From Acidobacteriota bacterium (lineage in GTDB: Bacteria; Acidobacteriota; Terriglobia; Terriglobales; Acidobacteriaceae), in the NCBI GenBank assembly GCA_018268755.1, contig JAFDVW010000003.1, forward strand, positions 91,278 through 155,277: a stretch of DNA of 64,000 bases. Direction: 5' to 3'. This document shows, one piece after another, positions 23,157 to 32,270 of the stretch (position 1 is its first letter; each line of letters begins with the position of its first letter). The position numbers and the translations under genes are program-made. Under the pieces are notes generated by a model, which worked only from the letters and a program-made list of their open reading frames with translations, searched no databases and was not told the DNA's origin.

Positions 23157-24551
23157 CTATCCATCCGTGCCCGTCTCCTCGGATTTGGGCCCGGGAAATA
23201 GCTCTTCCTCGCCCCAGTCCAGGGCCAGAGTGCGCGTCGTGGTTTCGATGGGTTCAATTTCGGGGATCTCTTGGGTGACGGAGGCACCCAATTCTCCAAA
23301 CCTGCGAGCGGATACCAGTACTCGGCTTTCCAGCGTTCCCACGGCTCTGTTGTAAGATTCAACAGCCCGGTCCAGTCCCTTCCCTACGGCTTCCAGATGT
23401 CCCACTAAATTGCGTAGACGCTCATGAAGCTCCTTGCCCAGGGCGCTGATTTCCTGGGCATTGCGAGCAAGCTTTTCCTGCCGCCAGCCGTAGGCAACGG
23501 CGCGCAGCAGGGCAATCAGCGTTGTAGGCGAGGCGGGAATCACGCGCTGGTTCACGCCTTCTTCAATCAGGCCGGGTTCCTGCTCCAGGGCGGCGCTGAA
23601 AAAAGTCTCACCCGGCAGGAACATCACCACAAATTCCGGCGAGGAAGACTCGAATTGGTCCCAATACGACTTGGAGCTCAAGCGGCCAAGATGGACGCGC
23701 ACCTGTTGGGCGTGTTCCTTGAGGTAGGTCTGCCGCAGCGACTCGTCTCCGGCCTCTACGGCGCGAAGATAGGCCTCCAACGGGGTCTTGGCGTCCACGA
23801 CCACGTTCTTGCCGCCAGGCAGCTTCACGATGAGGTCGGGGCGGATGCGGCCTTCTTCGGTCTGCACCGTCTCCTGTTCGACAAAGTCGCAGTAAGGAAG
23901 CATGCCTGCCATCTCCACCACGCGCTTGAGCTGGATTTCTCCCCAGCGCCCGCGCACCGCAGGGGAGCGCAAGGCCCGCACCAGATTGCCGGTTTCCTGG
24001 CGCAACTGCTCCTGGGTGGACATCATGGACTTCACCTGCTCGCTGAGCGAGCCGTAGGCCTGCTTGCGGTCCCCTTCAATCTGCTGAATCTTGGAGTCGA
24101 CTTTTGTCAGTGCGTCCTGAATGGGGGCGACCAGCGAAGCCACGGCTTTTTCGCGGGCCTCTAAATTACCCTGCGCCTGGGTCTGGAAGGTCTCCAGACT
24201 GGCTTTCGCCAGGTGCAGGAAGGACTGGTTATTGTTCTGCAAGGCCTGCGCCGAAAGGGCCTGAAAGGTATGGCTCAGCTCCTCGGTGGCGCGATTCAAC
24301 AGCTCCAGCTTTTCCTGACTGGCTTTACGTTCCTGGTCCAGCAGGGAATTCAGCTCGGCGACCTGCGTGATGCGCCCAGCGTGGGCCGCCCGCTCTTCGG
24401 CCAGCTGCGCTGCAGCTTCTCGCAGAGATTTGTCCAGGTTGGTGGCGCGCTCGGCGAGCACGGCGGTGCGGGTGCGCAGCAGCAGCCAGGCACTGAAAGC
24501 GCCCAGCGCGGCGCCCGCGACCAGGGCGGGAATCAGGGCGATCTCAGGCAT
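23157..24551 (-). CDS. rmuC: RmuC family DNA recombination protein
   Basis: 464 residues: an N-terminal membrane anchor (IALIPALVAGAALGAFSAWL), a long coiled coil (~30-200), then the conserved RmuC nuclease-like domain from RSPAVRGRWGEIQLKRVVEM through MLPYCDFVEQETVQTEEGRI, RPDLIVKLPGGKNVVVDAKT, SSPEFVVMFLPGETFFSAAL and TTLIALLRAVAYGWRQEKLA. The PD-(D/E)xK-like core residues D..V..P and DAKTPL are present. RmuC limits recombination between inverted repeats in E. coli. No Shine-Dalgarno is strong. It is transcribed away from the CAP-domain gene. Confidence 0.93.
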   Translation of the reverse strand: MPEIALIPALVAGAALGAFSAWLLLRTRTAVLAERATNLDKSLREAAAQLAEERAAHAGRITQVAELNSLLDQERKASQEKLELLNRATEELSHTFQALSAQALQNNNQSFLHLAKASLETFQTQAQGNLEAREKAVASLVAPIQDALTKVDSKIQQIEGDRKQAYGSLSEQVKSMMSTQEQLRQETGNLVRALRSPAVRGRWGEIQLKRVVEMAGMLPYCDFVEQETVQTEEGRIRPDLIVKLPGGKNVVVDAKTPLEAYLRAVEAGDESLRQTYLKEHAQQVRVHLGRLSSKSYWDQFESSSPEFVVMFLPGETFFSAALEQEPGLIEEGVNQRVIPASPTTLIALLRAVAYGWRQEKLARNAQEISALGKELHERLRNLVGHLEAVGKGLDRAVESYNRAVGTLESRVLVSARRFGELGASVTQEIPEIEPIETTTRTLALDWGEEELFPGPKSEETGTDG

Positions 24552-24808
24552 ACACCCTCCCGCGTCCGGGTGTCGTAAAACTGGACAATTCGCGTCTTGT
24601 AAGTGCCGTCAAAACAATCATTTCCGGGAGTGTGGCTGTCAGGTGCCAAAAGGCCAATCACCAGACTCGCAGAGGTACACGCCGAGGCCGGGGAGATGGC
24701 CGATTCGTAATATCTCCATTGTAATCGTGCCGAAGTCCTGTCCAGTGCGTATCTTACATAAAGCGGGGTTGTGATTCTCCTGGTTCTGAAGCGGTGGGGC
24801 CAAACTGC

Positions 24809-25660
24809 ATGTTCGGTACCCTCATAGCTTCTTTAGCGCTGGTCCTGTCAAATCCTTCGGTTTCGGGAAAAGTGTTGCTTCCCGTGCCGGGGGAAGTCAT
24901 TGCCGGGGTCCCGGCCGTCGCGGTTGCGCCGGTGGTGGATCCGGAGGCGGAGCGCCGCTTTCTGTCCTTGGCTAACCAGGCCCGGCAGGAGGCCGGACTC
25001 TCGGCTTTACAGAATGACCAAGGATTGAGCGAGGCCGCGCGCAATCATGCCGTGCTCATGGCCCGGCAGCGGCAGCTTTCCCACCAGTTTTCCGGAGAAT
25101 CCTCGTTGGCCAGCCGGTTGGCGGAGGTCGCCGGCTTGCATCTCGACTTGGCCGGAGAGAACGTCGCCCTCGGGCAAAGCATTGAACTCACCCACGACAG
25201 CTTGATGAAGTCGCAGCCCCATCGCGAGAATCTGCTGAATGCAGGCTTCAATGTGACCGGCATCGGCGTTGTGCGCAGCGGAGAAATTCTCTATGTGGTG
25301 CAGGACTTCGGCCACAGTCTGCCACAATATTCCGAGGACGTGAGCGAGGAGCTGATCGCGAAGACTTTGTCCAAAGAGCGCGAACACGCCAAGCTTCCCG
25401 CGTTGCAGCGCAAGCAAGAAGCGGCCGTGCGCAGCAGCGCTTGCTCCATGGCGCAGCAAGATTCCATTCACAATCCAGCCGCCGGCCCCGCCGGACGCTA
25501 CATCCTTCGCTACACGGCCATGCAGCCCAACAGCTTGCCGATTTCCGCCGCTAAAGTGGTGAGCGATAGTTCGGTGCAATCCTACAGCGCTGGCACTTGC
25601 TATGCGCGTACCACGAAGTATCCCAACGGCGCCTATTGGGTCACGCTGGTTTTCTACTGA
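24809..25660 (+). CDS. Secreted CAP/SCP-domain (YkwD-like) protein
   Basis: 283 residues. A signal-like N-terminus (MFGTLIASLALVLSNPSVSG) precedes a CAP domain at ~45-175: FLSLANQARQEAGLSALQND, EAARNHAVLMARQRQLSHQF, LAGENVALGQSIELTHDSLM, KSQPHRENLLNAGFNVTGIG. The conserved cavity residues H, E (GEN) and H (PHREN) are visible. The C-terminal ~110 residues are an uncharacterised extension ending in YPNGAYWVTLVFY, an arrangement I do not know by name. Bacterial CAP proteins are extracellular with unknown chemistry. An upstream GTG at 24794 is possible. Confidence 0.87.
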   Translation: MFGTLIASLALVLSNPSVSGKVLLPVPGEVIAGVPAVAVAPVVDPEAERRFLSLANQARQEAGLSALQNDQGLSEAARNHAVLMARQRQLSHQFSGESSLASRLAEVAGLHLDLAGENVALGQSIELTHDSLMKSQPHRENLLNAGFNVTGIGVVRSGEILYVVQDFGHSLPQYSEDVSEELIAKTLSKEREHAKLPALQRKQEAAVRSSACSMAQQDSIHNPAAGPAGRYILRYTAMQPNSLPISAAKVVSDSSVQSYSAGTCYARTTKYPNGAYWVTLVFY

Positions 25661-25676
25661 TCCCGGTTTTGTATTT

Positions 25677-25960
25677 TTCACCACAGAGGGCACAGAGTTC
25701 CACAGAGAACTTCCACGGAAGAGCGGATGTTTCTCAGCGGATTTTCTCTGCGCTCTCCGCGTTCTCTGCGCTTTAAGATTCTTTGTATTGCGGGAAGTTC
25801 AACACTATGGTCGAGCTGCGCTCGACCGGACGGCCGAAGCCTGCCCTGAGCATAGTCGAAGGGGCGGCCGTCCCTCCGTGGATCGTGGAGGTTCTCCGCG
25901 GTCTCTGACGATGTATTGTTTTGCCTTTCCTCTGTGGAACTCTGTGCTCTCGGTGGTAAA
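25677..25960. repeat. Intergenic inverted-repeat element (ACCACAGAG type)
   Basis: GCACAGAGTTCCACAGAG (25690-25707) is repeated exactly in inverted orientation at 25930-25947, within longer imperfect TTYACCACAGAG-like ends. Inside are GTCGAGC-TGC-GCTCGAC and GGACGGCCG (25828-25836) with CGGCCGTCC (25865-25873), the latter flanking CCTGAGCATAGTCGAAGG. Such blocks are a recurrent noncoding repeat class in environmental bacterial genomes; no gene is present. Confidence 0.6.
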
Positions 25961-25992
25961 GAAGTCAAAGCAGGTGGTAAAGAAGTCAAAGT
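25952..25992. repeat. 21-bp tandem duplication
   Basis: Two consecutive copies of GGTGGTAAAGAAGTCAAAG plus a two-base spacer, immediately downstream of the ispG stop codon. Probably a replication-slippage duplication at the end of the repeat element. Confidence 0.6.
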
Positions 25993-26002
25993 AGAAGGAC
26001 GT

Positions 26003-27247
26003 CTAGCGGGCGACAGCTTCCTCTTTTTCCTTCGCCGCGTAGTGCGACTCGACGTATTCGTCGAGAATCTGCCGGAACTCGGCCACAATCTTGTCGCCCT
26101 TGAGTGTCGTGAACAAGCGGCCATCGACATATACCGGCGCTTTCGGTTCTTCAAAGGTACCAGGCAGGGAAATGCCCAGGTTGGCGTGCTTCGACTCGCC
26201 GGGGCCATTGACGATGCATCCCATGACGGCGACTTTCATCTCTTCGACGCCCGCGTAGCGGTCTTTCCAGAGCGGCATTTGCTCACGCAGGTACGACTGA
26301 ATCTGCTCCGCCATCTCCTGGAAAAAGGTGCTGGTGGTGCGGCCGCAACCGGGGCAGGCCGTAACCTGCGGGGTGAAGCTGCGGATGCCCAGCGACTGCA
26401 AAATCTGCTGGCCCACGCGAACTTCTTCGGTGCGATCTCCGCCAGGCGCGGGCGTAAGCGACACCCGGATGGTGTCGCCGATGCCTTCCTGCAAAACCAC
26501 CCCCAGGGCCGCGCTCGAGGCCACAATGCCTTTGGCGCCCATGCCAGCTTCGGTAAGCCCGAGATGCAGGGGATAATTGCAGCGCGCCGCCAGGGCGCGG
26601 TAAACGTCAATCAGGTCCTGCACGCCGCTAACTTTGGCGCTCAGAATGATCTGCTCGGGCCGCATGCCATACTTCTCGGCGAGCTCCGCCGAATTCAGCG
26701 CGCTCACTACCATGGCTTCCATCATCACGTCGCGCGCTTCTTTCGGTTCGGCCCGGCGGGAGTTCTCATCCATCATTTTCGTGAGCAGCACCTGGTCAAG
26801 CGAACCCCAATTCACCCCGATGCGCACCGGCTTCTGGTTCTCGACCGCCACGTCAATCATGGTGCGGAAATTCGAATCGTCCTTGCGCCCGATGCCCACA
26901 TTGCCGGGATTGATGCGGTACTTGGCCAAGGCCTTGGCGCAGGCTGGAAACTTCTTCAGCAGGATGTGTCCGTTGTAGTGGAAGTCGCCGATGATGGGCA
27001 CGCGCACGCCCTGCGCGGCGAGTTCTTCTACGATCGGCGCGACCGCTGCGGCGGCTTCTTCATTGTTTACTGTCACGCGCACCAGCTCCGAACCGGCGCG
27101 GGCCAGGGCAGCCACCTGTTTCACGGTCGAGGGAATATCGGCGGTGTCAGTGTTGGTCATCGACTGCACCACAATCGGTGCATCTGATCCCACCCGCACC
27201 CCGCCAATGGAGGCCGTAACCGTCTTCCTGCGTTGAATATTTGCCAT
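26003..27247 (-). CDS. ispG: 4-hydroxy-3-methylbut-2-en-1-yl diphosphate synthase (IspG/GcpE)
   Basis: 414 residues. This is the MEP-pathway enzyme that reductively opens MEcPP to HMBPP using a [4Fe-4S] cluster. TIM-barrel motifs: [74 protein letters not shown]. Cluster-domain Cys residues are visible: ACPGCGRT (two) and [20 protein letters not shown] (one). Length is near the standard direct-type GcpE. The ATG at 27247 (MANIQRRKT) is good; TAAACT lies about 18 bases upstream. It shares the MEP pathway with dxr in this window. Confidence 0.96.
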   Translation of the reverse strand: MANIQRRKTVTASIGGVRVGSDAPIVVQSMTNTDTADIPSTVKQVAALARAGSELVRVTVNNEEAAAAVAPIVEELAAQGVRVPIIGDFHYNGHILLKKFPACAKALAKYRINPGNVGIGRKDDSNFRTMIDVAVENQKPVRIGVNWGSLDQVLLTKMMDENSRRAEPKEARDVMMEAMVVSALNSAELAEKYGMRPEQIILSAKVSGVQDLIDVYRALAARCNYPLHLGLTEAGMGAKGIVASSAALGVVLQEGIGDTIRVSLTPAPGGDRTEEVRVGQQILQSLGIRSFTPQVTACPGCGRTTSTFFQEMAEQIQSYLREQMPLWKDRYAGVEEMKVAVMGCIVNGPGESKHANLGISLPGTFEEPKAPVYVDGRLFTTLKGDKIVAEFRQILDEYVESHYAAKEKEEAVAR

Positions 27248-27339
27248 GGGAATGCTTTTGCCTAGTTTAGCACGCGCAGTTCGGCAGCGGAGAGCCGTGG
27301 TATTGCCCGGATTGGTTCTGGCAAAATTGAGCTATGAGA

Positions 27340-27408
27340 TTGTAAGATGATGATAATAATGATTTTAATTCTCATAAAATATGACAAAATTTGTAATAAG
27401 ATAGATGT
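27340..27408 (+). promoter_or_regulatory. AT-rich upstream region of HTH/nucleotidyltransferase pair
   Basis: About 70 bases, conspicuously A/T-rich against a GC-rich background, ending at the GTG start at 27409. It contains TCATA-AAA-TATGA and several TANNNT candidates (TAAGAT close to the start). It probably holds the promoter and operator of the two-gene module; exact boxes are ambiguous. Confidence 0.45.
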
Positions 27409-28143
27409 GTGACTGGCAGGGAATTCAAGCGCGGGCGCCTTGCTCTGGGACTGACTCAGAAGGAGGCGGCCGCCCGCCTGGGCCTCTCCCAGCCTTACGT
27501 CGCGCTGCTTGAAGCCGAGAAGCGGCCGCTGCCGCCCCGGCTTGCGAAGAAAGCCGTGCGGCTGCTGAAGCTGAGTCCTGTTCTACTGCCACTGTCGACG
27601 ACGGCTGGAAGTCCGGCGGAAGGCGGATTTGAGCAGGACCTGGGCGCTCTGGGATATCCCGGCTATGCTTACTTGCGGAAAGGGAAGAAGCGCAATCCTG
27701 CGGAGTTTGTGCTGACGGCTCTGGCGCAGGCCAATCTACCGGCGCGTGTGGTGGAAGCTCTGCCCTGGTTGCTCTTGCACTATCCCGAGATGAACCATGC
27801 CTGGCTGCTCGAGCAGGCGCGCTTGCGCAATTTGCAAAACCGGCTGGGTTTTGTAGTGAACCTGGCGCGACAGGTCGCGGACAAAAATGCCGATACGAAT
27901 AAGAATGATAAGAATCAGAATGAAGGCCTGCGGCAAAACGCCGAGGCCGGGTTGTCCGCACTGGAAAATGAACTTGCGGCCAGCCGCTTGGCCCGTGAAG
28001 ACACCTTGTGCCAGGCCAATTTGTTGCCCGCGGAGAAAACCTGGCTCTTGCAGAACCGCCCTCCAGAGGCCGAGCATTGGAACCTGCTCACGGACTGGAA
28101 GCCGGAACATCTGCAGTTTGCGGAGATGCCAATATGGCAATAA
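27409..28143 (+). CDS. XRE-type HTH protein, putative antitoxin/regulator of nucleotidyltransferase pair
   Basis: 244 residues from GTG 27409. The N-terminal helix-turn-helix spans residues ~5-55 (FKRGRLALGLTQKEAAARLG, LSQPYVALLEAEKRPLPPRL). A helical middle follows: YPGYAYLRKGKKRNPAEFVL, TALAQANLPARVVEALPWLL, NLQNRLGFVVNLARQVADKN. It ends with a charged region and LQFAEMPIWQ. The stop overlaps the nucleotidyltransferase start by 10 bases, so the two are translationally coupled. By analogy with AbiE-type pairs, the HTH partner would autoregulate and neutralise the nucleotidyltransferase. The larger-than-usual C-terminal domain is of unknown family. Confidence 0.8.
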   Translation: MTGREFKRGRLALGLTQKEAAARLGLSQPYVALLEAEKRPLPPRLAKKAVRLLKLSPVLLPLSTTAGSPAEGGFEQDLGALGYPGYAYLRKGKKRNPAEFVLTALAQANLPARVVEALPWLLLHYPEMNHAWLLEQARLRNLQNRLGFVVNLARQVADKNADTNKNDKNQNEGLRQNAEAGLSALENELAASRLAREDTLCQANLLPAEKTWLLQNRPPEAEHWNLLTDWKPEHLQFAEMPIWQ

Positions 28144-28664
28144 CTCTGGGGCCGCCCTGGAACGCATTTCTCGGCCAGCTGGATTCCTTACTGCTCCGTC
28201 CTGTAACCATCCATTGTTTGGGCGGATTTGTCGTAACGGCCTACTACGGCATTGAGATGCCGACTTCAGACCTGGATTATCTGCTCGTGAGACCCGCGGA
28301 TGCTTATCATGAAATAGAGGCGCTAGCCGGGTTAGGTTCAGCTCTTTCCAAAAAACATCGCGTCTACATCCAGAACGTGGGCGTGGGCGACTACCCGGAA
28401 GATTATGAAGAACGTCTGACGAAGATGGATGTTGGCCTGAAGAATCTCACCCTGCTTGCTCTCGATCCTTACGACTTATTACTGTCAAAGATCACACGCA
28501 ATGGTCAAAAAGATCGAGAACATGTCCGACTCCTGGCCCAGCACTTGTCCCTGAAATTTTCCATCCTACAGCAACGCTTTGATGTGGAGATGAAACCGTG
28601 GCTGCCGAATCTGGCGCGGCATGAACTCACGCTTCAGTTGTGGAAGGAGTACTTCGCGGAATAG
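28134..28664 (+). CDS. AbiEii/DUF6036-like nucleotidyltransferase
   Basis: 176 residues. The nucleotidyltransferase core is visible: IHCLGGFVVTAYYGIEMPTS followed by DLDYLLVRP, with the Gly-Gly pair at residues 30-31 and Asp46/Asp48 as the metal-binding DxD. The later ALDPYDLLLSKITRNGQKDR segment and EHVRLLA are typical of DUF6036/AbiEii proteins, where the conserved Lys and Asp complete the active site. Relatives include toxins that add nucleotides to tRNA acceptor ends or other targets. It is coupled to the HTH gene upstream and followed by a strong terminator, giving a self-contained two-gene cassette between ispG and rseP. Confidence 0.82.
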   Translation: MAITLGPPWNAFLGQLDSLLLRPVTIHCLGGFVVTAYYGIEMPTSDLDYLLVRPADAYHEIEALAGLGSALSKKHRVYIQNVGVGDYPEDYEERLTKMDVGLKNLTLLALDPYDLLLSKITRNGQKDREHVRLLAQHLSLKFSILQQRFDVEMKPWLPNLARHELTLQLWKEYFAE

Positions 28665-28667
28665 TCA

Positions 28668-28701
28668 GGGCCCGGCATTCGCCGGGCCCAAATCATTTTT
28701 T
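28668..28701 (+). terminator. Intrinsic terminator
   Basis: GGGCCCGGC-ATTC-GCCGGGCCC (9-bp perfect stem) then AAATCATTTTTT, three bases after the nucleotidyltransferase stop. The T-run overlaps the convergent rseP stop. Confidence 0.9.
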
Positions 28702-30046
28702 ACGGTAAGCGCTGCATGAAGCCGGGCAGCGTTTTGGCCAGGTCGTTGTAGATCACCATGACGGCGAAGATGACGAGAAACACAAAAGCTGCCTGGTAGA
28801 TGCGTTCCTTGATGCGCAGGCTGATGTCGCGGCGCATGATGCTTTCCACAAACAGCAGCAGGATCACGCCTCCGTCAAGAATCGGGATGGGCAGCAGGTT
28901 GAAGATGCCAAGATTCAGACTGATGGCGGCGGTCAGGCTGATGATGGGCATCCAGCCTTTTTCCTGCACCGCTTCGCCCGCCTGCTGGGCAATGCCGATG
29001 GGCCCGGAAACCGTCTTGAGGGAAACCTTGCGCTGCACCAGCTTCTCGACCAGCTCCAGAATCATGAGCGAATCTTTGCGGTTCTTTTCCAGGGAACGCT
29101 CAAAAGCTTGTCCCAGAGGCAGGCGGCTGACCTTCATCTCCGGAGAGTTGGAAAACCCGATGCGATAGCGCTTTTCATTGACGCTTTCGCTGTCGGCAAG
29201 GACGGGCTGTACGGTGAACTGCATGATCTTGCCGTCGCGTTGTACGGTAAGCTCGACCGGCTTATCTTTCGTTTCCTGCAAGCCTTCGATCATCTTTTCA
29301 ATCGAGGGCAGGGGCTTGCCGTTCATGGCGAGGATCTTGTCATCTTCTTTGATCCCCGCTTTGGCGGCTGGCATGTTCTTTTCCAGATTGCCCACGACGA
29401 CCGACTCATCCGCATACCAGCCGGCGGAACCGATCTGTGATTCGGTGACCGCGATGGGTTTGATGGTGCGGTCGAAAGTCTGGTCCCCGCGCTGGACGGT
29501 CAAATCGAGCGGCTGGTTGGGGCTGAGCCACACCTTGTAATAAACCTGTTCCCAGGTGGGATTGCTGATGTCGGCCACGCGTACGATGCGGTCCTGCGCC
29601 TGCAGCCCAGCGGCCGCGGCGGGCGAGTCGTGCTTGACCCCCATAATGACTGCCGGCTTGTCCCAGAAAATGGGATATTCAAAATGCACGGCATAAACCA
29701 CCGTCCACAATCCGATGGCCAGCATGATGTTCATGGCCGGCCCGGCGATGGCGATCAGGAAGCGATGCCAGCGCGGATGGTTCATGAACTCGGCGGGGTC
29801 GTTGGTGCGCTCATCCATCGGGTTCTCGCCGCTCATCTTGACGTAGCCGCCCAATGGAATGGCGTTGATGCGATAGTCGGTCTCGCCCTTGCGGAAGCCG
29901 ATCAGGCGTTTGCCGAAGCCGATGGCGAACTGCTCCACCCGCACTCCCAGCAGCTTGGCCACCGCGTAGTGTCCAAACTCGTGGATCAGGATCATGAATC
30001 CCAGGACCACGCCGACGGCAAGAATCGAAGTAAGAATGTCCGACAT
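28700..30046 (-). CDS. rseP: RIP zinc metalloprotease RseP (site-2 protease)
   Basis: 448 residues. The zinc site HEFGH is in the first span (LGFMILIHEFGHYAVAKLLG); the third zinc ligand region is in NLLPIPILDGGVILLLFVES. Two PDZ domains lie between (residues ~125-210, SPAAAAGLQAQDRIVRVADI; ~215-300, MPAAKAGIKEDDKILAMNGK). RseP cleaves anti-sigma factors and signal peptides within the membrane. It is the last gene of the uppS-cdsA-dxr-rseP string, a common bacterial arrangement, starting 10 bases after the dxr stop. Length fits the family. Confidence 0.95.
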   Translation of the reverse strand: MSDILTSILAVGVVLGFMILIHEFGHYAVAKLLGVRVEQFAIGFGKRLIGFRKGETDYRINAIPLGGYVKMSGENPMDERTNDPAEFMNHPRWHRFLIAIAGPAMNIMLAIGLWTVVYAVHFEYPIFWDKPAVIMGVKHDSPAAAAGLQAQDRIVRVADISNPTWEQVYYKVWLSPNQPLDLTVQRGDQTFDRTIKPIAVTESQIGSAGWYADESVVVGNLEKNMPAAKAGIKEDDKILAMNGKPLPSIEKMIEGLQETKDKPVELTVQRDGKIMQFTVQPVLADSESVNEKRYRIGFSNSPEMKVSRLPLGQAFERSLEKNRKDSLMILELVEKLVQRKVSLKTVSGPIGIAQQAGEAVQEKGWMPIISLTAAISLNLGIFNLLPIPILDGGVILLLFVESIMRRDISLRIKERIYQAAFVFLVIFAVMVIYNDLAKTLPGFMQRLP

Positions 30047-30056
30047 AATGAATGAA

Positions 30057-31250
30057 TTATCCCCTGGGCGATGCTGAGACCGGCGAACGCCCCACCCGTT
30101 CTACCTGTACCCGGGCCGACTCCCGCGCCGCTTGGTCCGCCGCCAGCACCTGCTCAATAGATTCCAAATTCCCGATATCCGTTGCAGAAACCACGCTTTC
30201 AATTACTTGTGGAATCTGGTCAAAAGCAATGACACCCTCCAGAAAAGCTGCCACTGCGACCTCATCGGCGGCGTTCAGGGCCACGGTTTTTGCGCCCCCA
30301 GCAGCGGCTGCTTCATAGGCTAGCCGAAGGCAGGGGAACTTCTCCAGGTCCGGAGGTGCAAAGTCTAAAGTTCGTAAGTCCATGACCGGGAAGCGCATAT
30401 CGGAGGGAATCCGATCCGGGTAAGTAAGCGCGTACAGGATCGGCAGGCGCATGTCGGTCACAGAAAACTGTGCAAGTATGCTGCCATCGACGAATTCCAC
30501 CATGGAATGGATGGTGGACTGTGGATGCACCATGACATTCACCTGGGCCGGCGGTAAGTGAAACAAACGACAGGCCTCGATCACCTCAAAGCCCTTGTTC
30601 ATCAGGGTCGCGGAATCGATGGTAATGCGCTGTCCCATCTTCCAGGTGGGGTGATTGAGCGCCTGGGCCACGGTGATGGCAGAAAATTGCGATTTTGGGG
30701 TATTTCGGAAGGGGCCCCCCGAGGCGGTCAGCCAGATACGTTCGACCTCCTCTATGCGTCCGCCGCGCAAGCACTGGTGGACGGCGTTGTGCTCGCTGTC
30801 AATGGGCAGCAGAGGCTTGCCCTGGCGGCGGGCTTCGGCGGTAATCAACTCTCCCGCCGCAACCAGGCATTCCTTGTTGGCCAAGCCGAGCGTCTTGCCG
30901 GCTTTGACGGCCTGGTAAGTGGCCTCCAGGCCGGCGACGCCAACGATGGCGCTGACCACAAAGTCGGCTTCAGCCAGGGTCGCAACTGCAACTGTGCCGG
31001 CGGAGCCGTACACGACTTCGATGCCGGTAATCCCGGCGGTATGAAGCCGCTTTTTGAGAGCATCGGCATCGGCCTCTTCGGCCACCGAAAGCAGCCGCGG
31101 CTTCCAGCGCTGGGCCTGCGCAAACGCCGCCTCGAGGTTGCGGCCCGCGGCCAGGGAGACGACCTGAAAGCGCTCCGGATAAGCTTCGACCACGCGCAGC
31201 GTGCTGCAGCCGATGGAGCCGGTGGACCCGAGTATGGCAATGCGTTTCAT
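30057..31250 (-). CDS. dxr: 1-deoxy-D-xylulose-5-phosphate reductoisomerase
   Basis: 397 residues. Dxr converts DXP to MEP with NADPH. Visible motifs: IAILGSTGSIGCSTLRVVEA (NADPH site), KTLGLANKECLVAAGELITA, PIDSEHNAVHQCL (metal/substrate: D-S-E), LTASGGPFRN, PTWKMGQRITIDSATLMNKG, FEVIEACRLF, HPQSTIHSMVEFVDGSILAQ. All residues of the metal site (Asp, Glu, Glu) can be located. The ATG at 31250 follows TACAAT by about 14 bases, so there may be an internal promoter. It sits between cdsA and rseP; ispG in the same pathway is about 3 kb away. Confidence 0.96.
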   Translation of the reverse strand: MKRIAILGSTGSIGCSTLRVVEAYPERFQVVSLAAGRNLEAAFAQAQRWKPRLLSVAEEADADALKKRLHTAGITGIEVVYGSAGTVAVATLAEADFVVSAIVGVAGLEATYQAVKAGKTLGLANKECLVAAGELITAEARRQGKPLLPIDSEHNAVHQCLRGGRIEEVERIWLTASGGPFRNTPKSQFSAITVAQALNHPTWKMGQRITIDSATLMNKGFEVIEACRLFHLPPAQVNVMVHPQSTIHSMVEFVDGSILAQFSVTDMRLPILYALTYPDRIPSDMRFPVMDLRTLDFAPPDLEKFPCLRLAYEAAAAGGAKTVALNAADEVAVAAFLEGVIAFDQIPQVIESVVSATDIGNLESIEQVLAADQAARESARVQVERVGRSPVSASPRG

Positions 31251-31313
31251 GTGGGAACAACTATTGTAGCCCGGCGCTCTGGCCGGACGTAGGCTTATCG
31301 TCTGCGCGAATGT

Positions 31314-32270
31314 CTATTGCATGACCCGCCAAGCTGCGTAAAACCATAGCACCGGCGCGGCAAAGAGCAATGCATCAATGCGGTCCAGCATGCCGCCATG
31401 GCCGGGAAGCAGCGCACCGGAATCCTTCACTCCGGCGCCGCGCTTGATCAGCGATTCCACCAGGTCCCCGAGTTGGGCGGCCACATTCAGCACCGCCGAG
31501 AGCAGCAGCGTCGGCCACAGAGGCAGCTTCTGCAAGGCGAAGAAACCATCGCGCTGCTCAATCAGATGGGCGTTCAGCAACCAGGTGCTGAGGGGGAGCG
31601 CGCATTGCACCAAGGCGTATCCAACCAGCAGGCTGGCCGCCAGGGAAGCGATGGTTCCTTCCCAGGTTTTTTTGGGGCTGACGCGCGGCGCGCACAAGTG
31701 TCGTCCTATGGATTTGCCGACGAAATACGCGAAGATGTCTCCCGCCCACACCAGCACCAGCAGATAAATGACCAGAATCGCGCCTGTCCACTGTTGCCGC
31801 AGTTGCACCAGCATGCCGAGCGGCAGCGCCACATAGGTGAAAGCGAACACAGAAACCAGGGCAGCGGGGAAGCCGCTGTTCATCTCGGTCCGGCCCATGC
31901 CGATGGTTAAAAACAAGAACGGCGCGATCGCGGCCGCAAAGCCCAGGCAGTAAACAAAGATCGCGGTGGAAAGCAGTGGTTTGCCGTTTCCCGGGTTCAG
32001 CGCCAGCAATAGGAAAAACGCCCCTACAAAAAGATAGGTAGGCAGGCGTAGGGGACGAATGCCATAACCTTCGCTCAGCTTGAGCAATTCCTGTACGGTG
32101 AGCAACGCGACGATCGCCGTGATCGCGGCCAGCACCCATACCGGCGCCCGCAGCACCAACAGCAGAACAATGGGAATAAGAACAACGGCGGTGCCGATGC
32201 GTTTGAGAAGGTGCAAGCGGTCAGCTCCGGGCCGCGGCGGCCGGCTGTGTGTGGTCGGTGGAGAGGCCAC
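31314..32270 (-). CDS. cdsA: Phosphatidate cytidylyltransferase
   Basis: 318 residues with about eight spans. CdsA makes CDP-diacylglycerol from phosphatidate and CTP. The family signature occurs near the C-terminus: NVAAQLGDLVESLIKRGAGV, KDSGALLPGHGGMLDRIDAL (S-x8-9-K-R-x3-K-D ... PGHGGxxDRxD). YFVGKSIGRHLCAPRVSPKK and TWEGTIASLAASLLVGYALV are also typical. The ATG at 32270 overlaps the uppS end by 50 bases; a TTG at 32216, just past the uppS stop, is an alternative that removes a non-conserved polar N-terminus. Confidence 0.94.
   Translation of the reverse strand: MASPPTTHSRPPRPGADRLHLLKRIGTAVVLIPIVLLLVLRAPVWVLAAITAIVALLTVQELLKLSEGYGIRPLRLPTYLFVGAFFLLLALNPGNGKPLLSTAIFVYCLGFAAAIAPFLFLTIGMGRTEMNSGFPAALVSVFAFTYVALPLGMLVQLRQQWTGAILVIYLLVLVWAGDIFAYFVGKSIGRHLCAPRVSPKKTWEGTIASLAASLLVGYALVQCALPLSTWLLNAHLIEQRDGFFALQKLPLWPTLLLSAVLNVAAQLGDLVESLIKRGAGVKDSGALLPGHGGMLDRIDALLFAAPVLWFYAAWRVMQ

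Noticed and set aside
25916..27187. Long plus-strand open frame (423 codons) across ispG
   Set aside because: Antisense to a fully conserved GcpE gene; composition is the His/Gly/Leu-rich mirror of a GC-rich coding strand, with no domain resemblance.
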